Source: an uncultured Prevotellaceae bacterium
GTDB taxonomy: Bacteria; Bacteroidota; Bacteroidia; Bacteroidales; Bacteroidaceae
Direction: 5' to 3'
NCBI GenBank assembly: GCA_902771155.1
Contig: CACXVS010000001.1
Coordinates: forward strand, 82,030 to 146,029
Length of the DNA: 64,000 nt
Shown: in pieces, positions 28,931-37,388 of the stretch
Numbering within the stretch: position 1 is the first letter of the stretch
Layout of the letters: every line of letters starts with the position of its first letter
Translations under genes and position numbers: made by a program
Notes under the pieces: model-generated
Told to the model about the DNA's origin: nothing
Seen by the model: the letters and a program-made list of their open reading frames with translations, nothing else
The model's database searches: none

Positions 28931-29479
28931 ATGGAATATATCAAAACAGCGATTGAGGGCGTCTATATCATTGAGCCAAAGGTGTTTAGTGATGCCCGTG
29001 GCTATTTCATGGAGGCTTGGAAGCAGCAGGAGTTCAATGAACATGTCGGTCATGTCGACTTTATTCAGGACAACGAGTCGAAGTCCTCGTTTGGCGTGCT
29101 GCGTGGTCTGCATTACCAGAAGGGAGCGCTATCTCAGTCCAAACTCGTGCGTGTCATCAAGGGTAAGGTGCTCGATGTGGCAGTCGATATCCGCAAGTCG
29201 AGTCCCACGTTCGGTCAGCATGTCATGGTAGAGCTGAGCGAGGACAACAAGCGCCAGTTCTTTATCCCCCGTGGCTTTGCCCATGGGTTCCTGGTGCTCA
29301 GCGACGAGGCCATCTTTACCTATAAGGTCGATAATCCCTACGCCCCCCAGGCCGAGGCTGGAATCCGCTGGAACGATCCCGACCTTGCCATCGAGTGGCC
29401 CATCGATTTCTCGAAGGTTCAGACCAGTGAGAAAGACTTGAAGCAGCCATTTTTCAAAGATGCAGAAGTATTTGATTAA
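28931..29479 (+). CDS. rfbC: dTDP-4-dehydrorhamnose 3,5-epimerase
   Basis: 182 residues, RmlC cupin fold. Motifs: IEPKVFSDARGYFMEAW, FIQDNESKSSFGVLRGLHYQ with the active-site His, KLVRVIKGKVLDVAVDIRKSSPTFG, and FIPRGFAHGFLVLSDEAIFTYKVDN. It epimerises dTDP-4-keto-6-deoxyglucose for dTDP-rhamnose. rfbA, rfbB and rfbD are not in the window; the neighbours are ugd and a lipoprotein gene. Confidence 0.96.
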   Translation: MEYIKTAIEGVYIIEPKVFSDARGYFMEAWKQQEFNEHVGHVDFIQDNESKSSFGVLRGLHYQKGALSQSKLVRVIKGKVLDVAVDIRKSSPTFGQHVMVELSEDNKRQFFIPRGFAHGFLVLSDEAIFTYKVDNPYAPQAEAGIRWNDPDLAIEWPIDFSKVQTSEKDLKQPFFKDAEVFD

Positions 29480-29499
29480 CAATTTATTATCATAAAGAA

Positions 29500-30819
29500 A
29501 TGAACATAGCAATTGTAGGAACCGGTTATGTTGGTCTGGTGTCGGGAACATGTTTCGCCGATACAGGTGCCAATGTGACGTGTGTAGATGTAGATGAGAA
29601 GAAGATCGAGCGACTTCAGAATGGCGACATCCCCATTTATGAGCCTGGTCTCGACGAACTGGTGAAGAAGAATGTGGCTGCAGGGCGCCTGAAGTTTACC
29701 ACCGATCTGGCCTCAGTGCTCGACGATGTTGAGATTGTGTTCTCAGCCGTTGGCACGCCTCCCGACGAGGACGGCAGTGCCGACTTGAAATATGTGCTCC
29801 AGGTGGCCAAGACCATCGGCGAGAACCTGAAGAAATACGTGGTGGTGGTCACCAAGTCCACCGTACCTGTAGGTACCGCCAAGAAGGTACGCAAGACCAT
29901 CGAAGACGAACTGGCCAAGCGCGGAGCCGACATCGAGTTCGACGTCGCCTCCAATCCTGAGTTCCTGAAGGAAGGCAACGCCATCAAGGACTTCATGTCG
30001 CCCGACCGTGTGGTGGTAGGTGTCGAGAGCGAGCATGCCAAGAAGGTGCTCACCAAACTCTATAAGCCTTTCATGGTCAACAACTTCCGTGTGATCTTCA
30101 TGGACATCCCCTCGGCCGAGATGACGAAATATGCTGCCAACTCGATGCTCGCCACGCGTATCTCGTTTATGAACGATATCGCCAACCTCTGCGAGCGCGT
30201 AGGTGCAGATGTTAATATGGTACGCGCGGGCATAGGCTCCGATACCCGCATCGGTCGTAAGTTCCTCTATGCCGGCTGTGGCTATGGCGGTTCGTGCTTC
30301 CCCAAGGATGTCAAGGCCCTCATCAAGACAGCCGATCAGAACGGCTACTCCATGGAGGTGCTGAAGGCCGTGGAGCGTGTTAACGAAAAGCAGAAGAGCG
30401 TACTCTTCGAGAAACTCGTCAAGGCCTTTGGCAGCGAGGAAGCCCTCAAGGGCAAGACCATCGCTATGTGGGGACTCTCGTTCAAGCCCGAGACCGACGA
30501 TATGCGCGAATCTACAGCCCTCGTCATGATCGACAAGCTGTTGGCCGCCGGCTGCGTCGTTCGTGCCTACGATCCCATTGCCATGGACGAGTGTAAGCGT
30601 CGTATCGGCGACACCATCACCTACTGCCGCGACATGTACGACGCCGTGCTCGATGCCGATGCCCTGTTGCTGCTCACCGAGTGGAAGGAGTTCCGTCTGC
30701 CAGGCTGGGGCGTCATCAAGAAGGCCATGAAGCGTCCGCTCGTCATCGATGGCCGTAACATATTTGACACAGAGGAACTTGAGGAGAATAGCTTCGAGTA
30801 TCACTGCATAGGAAAATGA
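29500..30819 (+). CDS. ugd: UDP-glucose 6-dehydrogenase
   Basis: 439 residues. The N-terminal Rossmann NAD site is IAIVGTGYVGLVSGTCFA. The catalytic Cys is in GYGGSCFPKDVKAL, the central-helix Lys region in ANSMLATRISFMNDIANLCE, and the C-terminal domain has MWGLSFKPETDDMRES. It oxidises UDP-glucose to UDP-glucuronate for surface polysaccharide. It starts 20 bp after rfbC and overlaps the lipoprotein gene by 4 bp (ATGA). Confidence 0.96.
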   Translation: MNIAIVGTGYVGLVSGTCFADTGANVTCVDVDEKKIERLQNGDIPIYEPGLDELVKKNVAAGRLKFTTDLASVLDDVEIVFSAVGTPPDEDGSADLKYVLQVAKTIGENLKKYVVVVTKSTVPVGTAKKVRKTIEDELAKRGADIEFDVASNPEFLKEGNAIKDFMSPDRVVVGVESEHAKKVLTKLYKPFMVNNFRVIFMDIPSAEMTKYAANSMLATRISFMNDIANLCERVGADVNMVRAGIGSDTRIGRKFLYAGCGYGGSCFPKDVKALIKTADQNGYSMEVLKAVERVNEKQKSVLFEKLVKAFGSEEALKGKTIAMWGLSFKPETDDMRESTALVMIDKLLAAGCVVRAYDPIAMDECKRRIGDTITYCRDMYDAVLDADALLLLTEWKEFRLPGWGVIKKAMKRPLVIDGRNIFDTEELEENSFEYHCIGK

Positions 30820-31598
30820 AGATAAGACAATCGATATGGCTTCTGACTATAGCCCTGACAGTATGTAGCTGTCAGGGTCAGTCGGAGGTGCCCGAAGACA
30901 AGCATGCCAAGTCGATGCTTCAGGGTGTATGGGTAGAGGCTGAGAGTGGCGACGCGTCGATGCGCATCGAGGGCGACTCCATCTTCTATACCGACTCTAC
31001 CAGCATGCCCGCCTATTTCCGCATCGTCGGCGATTCGCTCATCATGGGCTCCGGCACCTCCTATGCCATAGAGAAATTGTCACCCAATCTGTTCTGGTTT
31101 GTCAATCAGAACGGCGATGTCGTGAAACTGCAGCGCAGCAGTGAGCCAGCCGACTCGACAGCCTTTGTCCACGACAGTCCGCAGATTATGACCTACACCC
31201 ATCAGGTGAAGACCGACTCGGTGGTCATGTACAATGGCGAGCGCTACCATTGGTATATCGCCATCAACCCCACGAAATACAAGGTCATCAAGCGCTCTTA
31301 CAACGACGACGGCATCGAGGTCGAGAACGTCTATTACGACAACATCATGCACGTCAGCGTCTTCCAGGGCGCCCGTCGCCTCTTCTCCTCCGATTTTCGC
31401 AAACAGATGTTTGCCAAGCTTGTGCCCGAGACCTTCCTCAACGAGGCCATATTAGTTAATATGGAGTACAGTCACGCCGATGCCCAGGGCCTCTATTTCA
31501 ACGCCACCCTGTGCATCCCCGACGGAGCCAGCTGCTACCTCATCCAAACCCTCATCACCTACACCGGCCAGATGACCATGCAGGTTTTAGAATCATGA
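30816..31598 (+). CDS. Lipoprotein, possibly DUF4738 family
   Basis: 260 residues with a lipoprotein signal (IWLLTIALTVCSCQGQS, Cys near residue 19). The rest is a beta-rich domain with LQGVWVEAESGDASMRIEGD near the N-terminus, like a lipocalin-type first strand, and a C-terminal half resembling the Bacteroidetes DUF4738 lipoproteins; this family name is a recollection and uncertain. It is probably attached to an envelope membrane. It overlaps ugd by 4 bp, giving the operon rfbC-ugd-lipoprotein. Confidence 0.75.
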   Translation: MKIRQSIWLLTIALTVCSCQGQSEVPEDKHAKSMLQGVWVEAESGDASMRIEGDSIFYTDSTSMPAYFRIVGDSLIMGSGTSYAIEKLSPNLFWFVNQNGDVVKLQRSSEPADSTAFVHDSPQIMTYTHQVKTDSVVMYNGERYHWYIAINPTKYKVIKRSYNDDGIEVENVYYDNIMHVSVFQGARRLFSSDFRKQMFAKLVPETFLNEAILVNMEYSHADAQGLYFNATLCIPDGASCYLIQTLITYTGQMTMQVLES

Positions 31599-31612
31599 CC
31601 AAAAATGCATCG

Positions 31613-31668
31613 GTACACAAAGTTGTGGTCCACAAACTTGTGTACTTTAAATTTTTTGTTTATATTTG
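31613..31668 (+). promoter_or_regulatory. Palindrome overlapping a promoter
   Basis: GTACACAAAGTTGTGG (31613-31628) faces CACAAACTTGTGTAC (31631-31645), a near-perfect palindrome with two mismatched pairs. CTTG at 31637-31640 in the right arm, 20 bp, then TATATTTG (31661-31668) form a full promoter. The palindrome could be an operator or a hairpin ending the ugd operon. The promoter now leads only into an ATPase remnant. Confidence 0.65.
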
Positions 31669-31683
31669 CAGCCAAAATAACTG

Positions 31684-32088
31684 TATTGATATGAAAAAGG
31701 CATTTGTATATGTGAAACGGTAGAGGGCAATTCCTCGTATGTGCAGCAACTGGCCTGGAATGTGTTGGCTGAGACAGAGAAGGTTACTACAGAACAGGAT
31801 TTTTGTCGTGGTGTAGAAGCTTTATTGGCTCAGTGTTCAGCTCTCTTCGAAGAGCAGTTGAAGGGACTGACAAGTTTTCAGATGAATTTTCTGCGCGCTT
31901 TGTGTGATGGCGTAAGTTCCGACTTTGGCAGCAAGGCCATTCTGGAGAACTATAATCTCGGAAGCAAGTCGAACATCTCACGTATCAAGACTACACTGCA
32001 AGATAAGGAGATGATAGACTTTGATAAGGATAACGTCTATCTGGAAGACCCTGTTTTCAGAATTTGGTTTAAACGTAATATCAAGTAA
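31684..32088 (+). pseudogene. Remnant of an AAA-type ATPase gene (C-terminal part)
   Basis: The frame read from about 31687 gives ICICETVEGNSSYVQQLAWNVL and continues to the stop at 32088, ending YLEDPVFRIWFKRNIK. This is the C-terminal winged-helix part of the small AAA ATPases common in Bacteroidales (archaeal-type ATPase group). The Walker A and B portions are absent. Only a promoter, an ATG reading MKKAFVYVKR then stop in another frame, and ~20 bp precede the remnant. A large internal deletion seems to have joined the promoter region to the 3' end. Confidence 0.7.
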
Positions 32089-32090
32089 AG

Positions 32091-32125
32091 ATCCTTGGTG
32101 GTATGAGGGGAATTGCTTATCTTTG
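32091..32125 (+). promoter_or_regulatory. Element A copy 2 (right half only), orphan promoter
   Basis: ATCCTTGGTGGTATGAGGGG with CTTG (32094-32097), 20 bp, then TATCTTTG (32118-32125). The left hairpin arm is missing. No gene follows: a terminator begins 11 bp downstream and the next gene is convergent. Confidence 0.65.
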
Positions 32126-32135
32126 TATCCTAAAA

Positions 32136-32166
32136 CAAGGGCTCCCGCTTCATGCAGGAGCCCTTG
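32136..32166. terminator. Strong bidirectional terminator
   Basis: CAAGGGCTCC (32136-32145) pairs perfectly with GGAGCCCTTG (32157-32166) across an 11-nt loop. It lies between the ATPase remnant and the convergent lipoprotein gene. Confidence 0.85.
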
Positions 32167-32170
32167 CTCG

Positions 32171-34066
32171 TTATTTGCTATTGGCTTCCTTCTGTTCCTT
32201 CAGTTCCAGACCCTTTTCCTGAATGACCTTCAGCAGGGCGTTGATGGCGTCGAAAGGCTCATCGAAACTCTTCAGCAGGGCCTCGTAGTTCTGATAGTCG
32301 GTCGGGCTCATGCGGTCATGGATGACATGGAAGTCGCTCTCGCCTTTGAAGCGCACGGCGACTGAGGGCATGTTGTCACCGTCGATGACGTCGGTGATGA
32401 ACTTACCATCGGCCTTCACACCGGTACTCTTCTGTGTCACGGTGAAGGTGGCTGCCTCGTTCAGCATATCTGTCCAGGGATCAATTACCTCCTTCGAGGG
32501 CTGTTGCTTACGGTACTTGAGTACGTTGGCGGCAGCTTTGAGACATTTACCTGCGTCGAGGATGTCGATGTCGAACAGAAGGTCCTCGGCCAGAGTCAGT
32601 TCAATCTTGTCGGTACGGCTGTTGAACGCCTTCAGCAGGGTGTAGCATCCCTTCCATAGCGGTGCGATGTCGCGCAACTCGCGCAGTTGCTCCAGTTCCT
32701 CGCTGGTATAGGGGTTGGCAGGGTTCTTGGCCTTGATGCCCATCACGTTCTTGCCGTTAATGGCGAGATTGGCAGTGACCTCCACGGAGTGGTCGGCATG
32801 GTGGATGAGTTCACAGGCAGGCAGCTCAAAGCGGTCGTCCTTCATGGCTTCGGTGAAGAATGTGGCCCGCCACTCACCGCGCTTCAGCGAGATGTATTTC
32901 TTACCATCGGTCGATTCCAGCATCACCTGTCCCTTCATCACCAACTCTTCATCCGCCGCGTTGCCCGTCTCTGATCGCAGCAGTTCCATGTCAATCATGT
33001 GGGGGAACTGTACGGCAATGGGAACATTGGCTAATTTGGCCAGGAAGATAGATACACCGTCGTCGGCTGCGCTGAATTTCATTTTCACCTTGGTCACGGC
33101 ACCCGTAGTGTTATTCTTGCTACTGATGGTAAACACGCCGTCGTTCGTGGTCACATACTGTGCCTCGTCTTGGCCGGTGGTGAACTCAAGGGCGCTGTTG
33201 CTCAGGGCGTTGGTGGCACTAAGCAGGAAATATGACGTGGCGTTCTCGATTGCGACGTTCGAGTTGGCCAGCGCCCAGCGTGCCTCAGCTGTCTCAGGAT
33301 CGTTAGGATCGAGGGATGGGGTGGCTGCCAAAACATTATTATTCAGCATGCCGAGGATAATGTTGGTAATTTGCGGCCCCAGGGCAGAAATCTTTAACTG
33401 GTCTATGAATTCTGTCAGCATTTTGACGGCCTTCATCGTCGGGTCGAGGTTGAGATACTGCTGAGATTCAGCCAGCATCTTCGACAGTTGTGCCTCGAAG
33501 TTCTGACGGTCGGGGGATAATGTTGAGAGCATCTTCTCGATTTCGGCCTTCTTCTCGTCATCAGCCTTGTCAAGACCATTGCTATAACTGCCATTGACCA
33601 CCGCCACATTACCGTTGGAGTAGTTCAGTGTCGTGCTGGATACATCGGTCATACCGTCGCCATAACTGTCGTTGTCGCCCTTGTCACCGCGGGTCCTTGC
33701 CATGCTCTCGCCAGTGGTAAGGTCAATCAGCTGTACACTGCCGTCGGGAAGCAGACTCCATGAGAATCCGGCATCCTCAGGACCGCCATAAACGGCCAGC
33801 GGGTTGTCGTCGGTATTGTCGAACACACCCAGGTAGATGCAGCCCGTGTGGTCGGCATTGACGTTCACAGCCAACAGCACACGCTCGAAAGACACGCCAG
33901 CCTCAGTCACATCGGAATATTCATACTCGTCCCACCACAGGCCGACAAGGCTCTGTTCCATCTCCTGCAGATTGGGGTTAGCGGGGTTGTCAGAATTCTC
34001 AGAGCAGGCACTCATGCCGAGCAAGAGCACTGCAAATGCAAACATTGCAAGGATTTTTTGTTTCAT
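32171..34066 (-). CDS. Large lipoprotein of unknown function
   Basis: About 631 residues from ATG 34066. I chose this start because MKQKILAMFAFAVLLLGMSACSEN is a lipoprotein signal with lipobox GMSAC, and because a -7 box (34101-34108) lies inside the longer open frame. The mature protein starts with a 50-residue domain around LVGLWWDEYEYSDV (lipocalin-like first strand), then a helical middle (EKMLSTLSPDRQNFEAQLSKMLAES), then a long mixed region. I recognise no catalytic motif. It probably faces the periplasm or surface. Codon use and composition resemble the left half of the window. Confidence 0.8.
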   Translation of the reverse strand: MKQKILAMFAFAVLLLGMSACSENSDNPANPNLQEMEQSLVGLWWDEYEYSDVTEAGVSFERVLLAVNVNADHTGCIYLGVFDNTDDNPLAVYGGPEDAGFSWSLLPDGSVQLIDLTTGESMARTRGDKGDNDSYGDGMTDVSSTTLNYSNGNVAVVNGSYSNGLDKADDEKKAEIEKMLSTLSPDRQNFEAQLSKMLAESQQYLNLDPTMKAVKMLTEFIDQLKISALGPQITNIILGMLNNNVLAATPSLDPNDPETAEARWALANSNVAIENATSYFLLSATNALSNSALEFTTGQDEAQYVTTNDGVFTISSKNNTTGAVTKVKMKFSAADDGVSIFLAKLANVPIAVQFPHMIDMELLRSETGNAADEELVMKGQVMLESTDGKKYISLKRGEWRATFFTEAMKDDRFELPACELIHHADHSVEVTANLAINGKNVMGIKAKNPANPYTSEELEQLRELRDIAPLWKGCYTLLKAFNSRTDKIELTLAEDLLFDIDILDAGKCLKAAANVLKYRKQQPSKEVIDPWTDMLNEAATFTVTQKSTGVKADGKFITDVIDGDNMPSVAVRFKGESDFHVIHDRMSPTDYQNYEALLKSFDEPFDAINALLKVIQEKGLELKEQKEANSK

Positions 34067-34100
34067 TTTGGTTATTAATAAATTAGTTAATAGATTGATG

Positions 34101-34108
34101 CAAAGATA
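34101..34108 (-). promoter_or_regulatory. -7 box before the large lipoprotein gene
   Basis: TATCTTTG on the minus strand, about 35 bp before ATG 34066. It decides the start against the longer open frame beginning at 34144. No good -33 is seen. Confidence 0.5.
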
Positions 34109-34210
34109 AGCATATTTTTCCAAATAGCCATATCCTCCGTGCATAAATAATTGCTATTTATGCTTTTTAAACAAATTACTAATGTCTATTAATAAAATGA
34201 CATCGGTACA

Positions 34211-34990
34211 TTAGAAGAACATCATCGGAAGAGAATTCTTCCGTTTCTGGGAAAGTTCATTCTTCATTCGTCCGATGGCGGTCTTGAAGAAGAATGCTAT
34301 CAGGTATTCGTCAGAACCTTCAGTCCTGATTTGTTTCAGTGCAGAGATATACTCGGAACGGTCTTTAAGTTCGATAATCAACAATGGATGACCTGCCCTG
34401 AGGAGAATGAAGTTAGAAAGCAGCCGACCCGTCCGGCCATTCCCGTCGCGGAACGGATGTAGATACTCATAATACCCATGCCATTTCGCTGCGACTATCA
34501 AGGGATGCTGTCCGTCGCCAATAGCCTTCTCTGTTGATGCCATCAGCGAAGGCACACGGGCTATCAATGTCTCGTGATCACCAAACACAGTGTCGCCTGC
34601 TGCCATATCTTCCGTCGTATATTCTCCTGCCATGGAGCCTGGTGCCCGATAGGCCAGCGTATGCTCTGTTACCAGCCGATTCACCTCTTTCAACAGAGCC
34701 TCGTCAAACGGATGCTCCAATTGTCCTACCATAAAGTCGAAAGCCCTGAAATGATCGGCCATTTCGGTACATTCCAGTAACGACCGTCCTACTGGAATCA
34801 TAGCCATGCCCTGTTCGCGGAGAATGCGCGTATCATCAACGGTAAATGAGTTTCCTTCGATGGCACAGGAATGTGCAGAGAACAGAATCTCATTGTATTC
34901 CATCCACTGTTCCAGGCTCATCCTATCAGCGATATTCTCCTGATAGTCAGCTCTGATACGCTCGTATTCTTTAATCTCTTTCTCGAACAT
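34211..34990 (-). CDS. Fic family protein (AMPylator-like)
   Basis: About 259 residues. The Fic core is HPFRDGNGRTGR, a perfect match to HPFx[DE]GNGRxxR, preceded by a beta-flap region and followed by helices. Near the N-terminus SCAIEGNSF fits the (S/T)xxxE(G/N) inhibitory motif, so this is a self-inhibited class with the inhibitory helix N-terminal to the core. Fic proteins transfer AMP or other nucleotide parts to protein hydroxyls. I take MFEKEIKEY (34990) as start, since the promoter -7 box covers 34997-35004; the leader is then only a few bases. No partner toxin or antitoxin gene is adjacent. Confidence 0.93.
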   Translation of the reverse strand: MFEKEIKEYERIRADYQENIADRMSLEQWMEYNEILFSAHSCAIEGNSFTVDDTRILREQGMAMIPVGRSLLECTEMADHFRAFDFMVGQLEHPFDEALLKEVNRLVTEHTLAYRAPGSMAGEYTTEDMAAGDTVFGDHETLIARVPSLMASTEKAIGDGQHPLIVAAKWHGYYEYLHPFRDGNGRTGRLLSNFILLRAGHPLLIIELKDRSEYISALKQIRTEGSDEYLIAFFFKTAIGRMKNELSQKRKNSLPMMFF

Positions 34991-34996
34991 CGGCGA

Positions 34997-35028
34997 CAAA
35001 GATAAGCATTATTTTGTAATACTCCAAA
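34997..35028 (-). promoter_or_regulatory. Promoter of the Fic gene
   Basis: On the minus strand TTTG (35025-35028), 20 bp, then TATCTTTG (34997-35004), 6 bp before the ATG. It implies a nearly leaderless mRNA. Confidence 0.75.
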
Positions 35029-35107
35029 CTTTTTGGTGTTTTATTCCAGATTCTGGGGGAATGGGAAGAGTACAAACTATTATAAGCTCCTCCCACACAG
35101 AAACAAC

Positions 35108-35153
35108 TTTCCCCTCAGATCCTTGGTGGTTTGAGGGGAAATGTTTATCTTTG
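35108..35153 (+). promoter_or_regulatory. Element A copy 3: hairpin with promoter
   Basis: TTTCCCCTCA (35108-35117) pairs perfectly with TGAGGGGAAA (35132-35141). The loop holds CTTG (35122-35125); 20 bp on, TATCTTTG (35146-35153) completes the promoter for the NUDIX gene. The NUDIX ATG is 53 bp further. Confidence 0.8.
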
Positions 35154-35206
35154 CAGCACCAAAGTATTTTTGCTAATAAGAACAATAACTAATAACAATT
35201 ATAAAA

Positions 35207-35659
35207 ATGAATAAGTCTGATTATGGAAGGATTAACCGTGGTTACACCTATAAATACCCACGCCCGGCAGTGACAGCCGACATGATTGTTCTGACAGATG
35301 AGCCGGAGCCCAAAATATTGCTGATTCAGCGAGGGGGCGAACCCTTCAAAGGTTGCTGGGCATTCCCTGGTGGCTTTATGGACATAGACGAGACCACTGA
35401 AGAATGTGCCAGACGCGAACTCAAAGAAGAGACAGGACTTGAGGTAGGGGAGGTTAAACAAGTTGGAGCCTATTCAACAGTCGACCGTGATCCACGTGGT
35501 CGTACCATTACTGTTGCTTACGTTACTCACGTACCTCAGACACTTCCAGTTGCTGGCCTCGACGATGCAGCCCAAGCCAAGTGGTGGCCCGTCAATGCTC
35601 TCCCTCCACTGGCATTCGATCACGACCAGATACTACGCGATGCGTTCCTTGATCGCTAG
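35207..35659 (+). CDS. NUDIX hydrolase
   Basis: 150 residues. The Nudix box runs from GGFMDIDETTEECARRELKE through ETGL and fits Gx5Ex7REUxEExGU. It follows a beta sheet with LLIQRGGEPFKGCWAFPGG, like the ADP-ribose pyrophosphatase / NrtR-N type. These enzymes hydrolyse nucleoside diphosphates linked to another moiety; the substrate cannot be set here, though ADP-ribose or dihydroneopterin-type substrates would fit. It is monocistronic, driven by element A copy 3. An ATPase remnant lies antisense right after it. Confidence 0.93.
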   Translation: MNKSDYGRINRGYTYKYPRPAVTADMIVLTDEPEPKILLIQRGGEPFKGCWAFPGGFMDIDETTEECARRELKEETGLEVGEVKQVGAYSTVDRDPRGRTITVAYVTHVPQTLPVAGLDDAAQAKWWPVNALPPLAFDHDQILRDAFLDR

Positions 35660-35689
35660 CGAATATACGCTTGATGTTACTGATGCTTT

Positions 35690-35837
35690 CGCCAACTCCA
35701 GGTCCACCATAAAACAGACACGCAAAGCCCTTTCGCATATTCAGAGCAGTAAACCGACGCTGAATGGAAGCGAATTTCCTGGGTTTCAGTATACTCGTCA
35801 AATTCGCCCGCATGACAACATGACCAACATCGAGTTA
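35690..35837 (-). pseudogene. Fragment of a second AAA ATPase gene
   Basis: On the minus strand the frame read through 35813 gives TSILKPRKFASIQRRF and then MRKGFACLFYGGPGVGES, clearly the Walker A region of an AAA ATPase of the kind that reads CLFYGPPGTGKT. The Walker lysine is Glu here and the similarity stops right after it. No other part of the gene remains. Confidence 0.6.
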
Positions 35838-35855
35838 GCCCTGGATTCCTGTATT

Positions 35856-36602
35856 TCACACCTCTTCAATAACCCCTTCACTATTCAGGAGGAAGGCGTG
35901 GCGGGCGTCTAACATGGCGATGTGAGCGTCGATGTAGTGCTGGTCGAAGCTATCCTCAGACTCTTCATCGGGGAAAGACAATGTATGGCCACACACCTGG
36001 AAGATACCCTCATAAGGATCCTGTGCACTCAAATGCTCCTCAATGTCAGCCCAGACCACACTGCCAGTCTCTTCATATCCACCCCTGATTTCACTACATT
36101 CCAACAACGCCTTGATCCCCTCAGGTGAGAGAATAAGCCTGTTGAGCGACTCCGCAGTTGGTTCCAGACCATGCCTCTCAGCCCAGTCCTTCATCACTCC
36201 CGCATGCGTAAACAGAAACCTCTTCCCATTCACACTCGTCTCCCACGCGATATTGAAAACATTGTTCTTCCTGAAAACATTCTCAATCTCTTCCGCATGC
36301 ACATAACTATACCTGCACTTATAGCTCAGTCTGTCACAATACGACTCGTCATAATAAGGCATATCGTGATTCCCCAGCAGCAAGTGCACATTACTCTTCC
36401 CCTTCGCAAACCTGCAGATCTCCTTGAAATTCCTGATAGCATCCTCTTCCGAGATCCTCTCGAAATAGTAAGGATCCACATAGTCCCCCAAGAACACCAC
36501 GTCGATGGCGCCCTTCTCGATATCCTCATGAAACCTCTCGACAGCCCCTTTCCAGAACTGCCGCCCATGCACATCGGGTATAATCAATACACACTTATCC
36601 AT
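35856..36602 (-). CDS. Metallophosphoesterase
   Basis: 248 residues, calcineurin-like. Motif 1 is VLIIPDVHGRQFW, motif 2 FLGDYVDPY, motif 3 LLGNHDMPYY, then a FTHAGVM and CGHTLS histidine pair. The family includes protein phosphatases and Ap4A hydrolases; the PPP-like layout (DxH, GDxxD, GNHD) suits a protein phosphatase or Ap4A-type enzyme. It overlaps the upstream 189-aa gene by 8 bp, so the two form an operon. Confidence 0.9.
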   Translation of the reverse strand: MDKCVLIIPDVHGRQFWKGAVERFHEDIEKGAIDVVFLGDYVDPYYFERISEEDAIRNFKEICRFAKGKSNVHLLLGNHDMPYYDESYCDRLSYKCRYSYVHAEEIENVFRKNNVFNIAWETSVNGKRFLFTHAGVMKDWAERHGLEPTAESLNRLILSPEGIKALLECSEIRGGYEETGSVVWADIEEHLSAQDPYEGIFQVCGHTLSFPDEESEDSFDQHYIDAHIAMLDARHAFLLNSEGVIEEV

Positions 36603-37164
36603 TTATCTTCAGCGAATTGTCGATGATAACCTGCCCACCATTGGCCACGAAGTCAATAATCGTTTTACCATTGTGCTTCTGCGGACGCGCAATCGCAAAG
36701 TCCTCCCAGTCGTTGATGGTCTTCTTGATAGACACGCGTGCCTGTGACACAGCCTGATTATAGTACTGCTCGAAGCCACTCTTGTTGATAGAGTTCAGCA
36801 CCGCATCCCCCTCCGCAAAATAGAGTTTGCCGAACAACTCCCTCAGCGGCTTATAGTTGTTCACAGCCAGACTTCTGCGCTGAAAACCCTGAGGATGCAA
36901 CAGCGTGTAGATATAGATGAGACGCGACGGACGGTCGGTAAACTTCACCTCCAGCTCCTCACCATTCTCCAGAATCAGCAGCACGTCGTAACGCCCACGC
37001 GCATCGCTCGTCTCCTTCAGTCTCACCTCAATAGCCACCGGTTTGGGCAGTTCCATGTCAGCCTGCATATAAGCAGCAAGGCGGGTTTTCAACTCCTCAA
37101 CGCTCATGGCGTCAATCATCTTTGCAATGTTCTCACTTGTCATTTTTTCCATATACATTATCAT
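36595..37164 (-). CDS. Hypothetical protein, ~189 aa
   Basis: A soluble protein I cannot assign. It starts with a helical segment (TSENIAKMIDAMSVEELKTRLAAYM), then a beta-rich part (YDVLLILENGEELEVKF), then LLHPQGFQRRS and a C-terminal segment with ISIKK-type helices. Several Met codons are clustered at the start (37164, 37158, 37152, 37143); the first is given. It is co-transcribed with the metallophosphoesterase, whose start it overlaps by 8 bp. A -7 box is at 37185-37192. Confidence 0.7.
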   Translation of the reverse strand: MIMYMEKMTSENIAKMIDAMSVEELKTRLAAYMQADMELPKPVAIEVRLKETSDARGRYDVLLILENGEELEVKFTDRPSRLIYIYTLLHPQGFQRRSLAVNNYKPLRELFGKLYFAEGDAVLNSINKSGFEQYYNQAVSQARVSIKKTINDWEDFAIARPQKHNGKTIIDFVANGGQVIIDNSLKING

Positions 37165-37184
37165 TTCTTATTTATTTCCGTTTT

Positions 37185-37192
37185 CAAAGATA
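37185..37192 (-). promoter_or_regulatory. -7 box before the 189-aa gene
   Basis: TATCTTTG on the minus strand, 20 bp before the first ATG. No clear -33 box. Confidence 0.5.
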
Positions 37193-37388
37193 CGTTATTA
37201 TTTTAATTTTGGCCCCGTTTTACAAACTTTAACCATTTTGGATTGATACTTGCCATATTAATGATGTGTTAGTTTGATGCAAATATATGATTTCTTAAAT
37301 TCTTTCACCATATATTCATACATATAAAAAACCACATTGATAATCATAAATACATATCTTTACAACACACTCTATAACTCAGTCAAAT

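Noticed and set aside
29743..30804. 353-codon open frame on the minus strand
   Set aside because: Antisense to ugd; open only because of the strong codon bias of ugd.
34211..34990. Fic gene as a toxin-antitoxin pair
   Set aside because: No small antitoxin gene adjoins it and the inhibitory motif is within the same protein.
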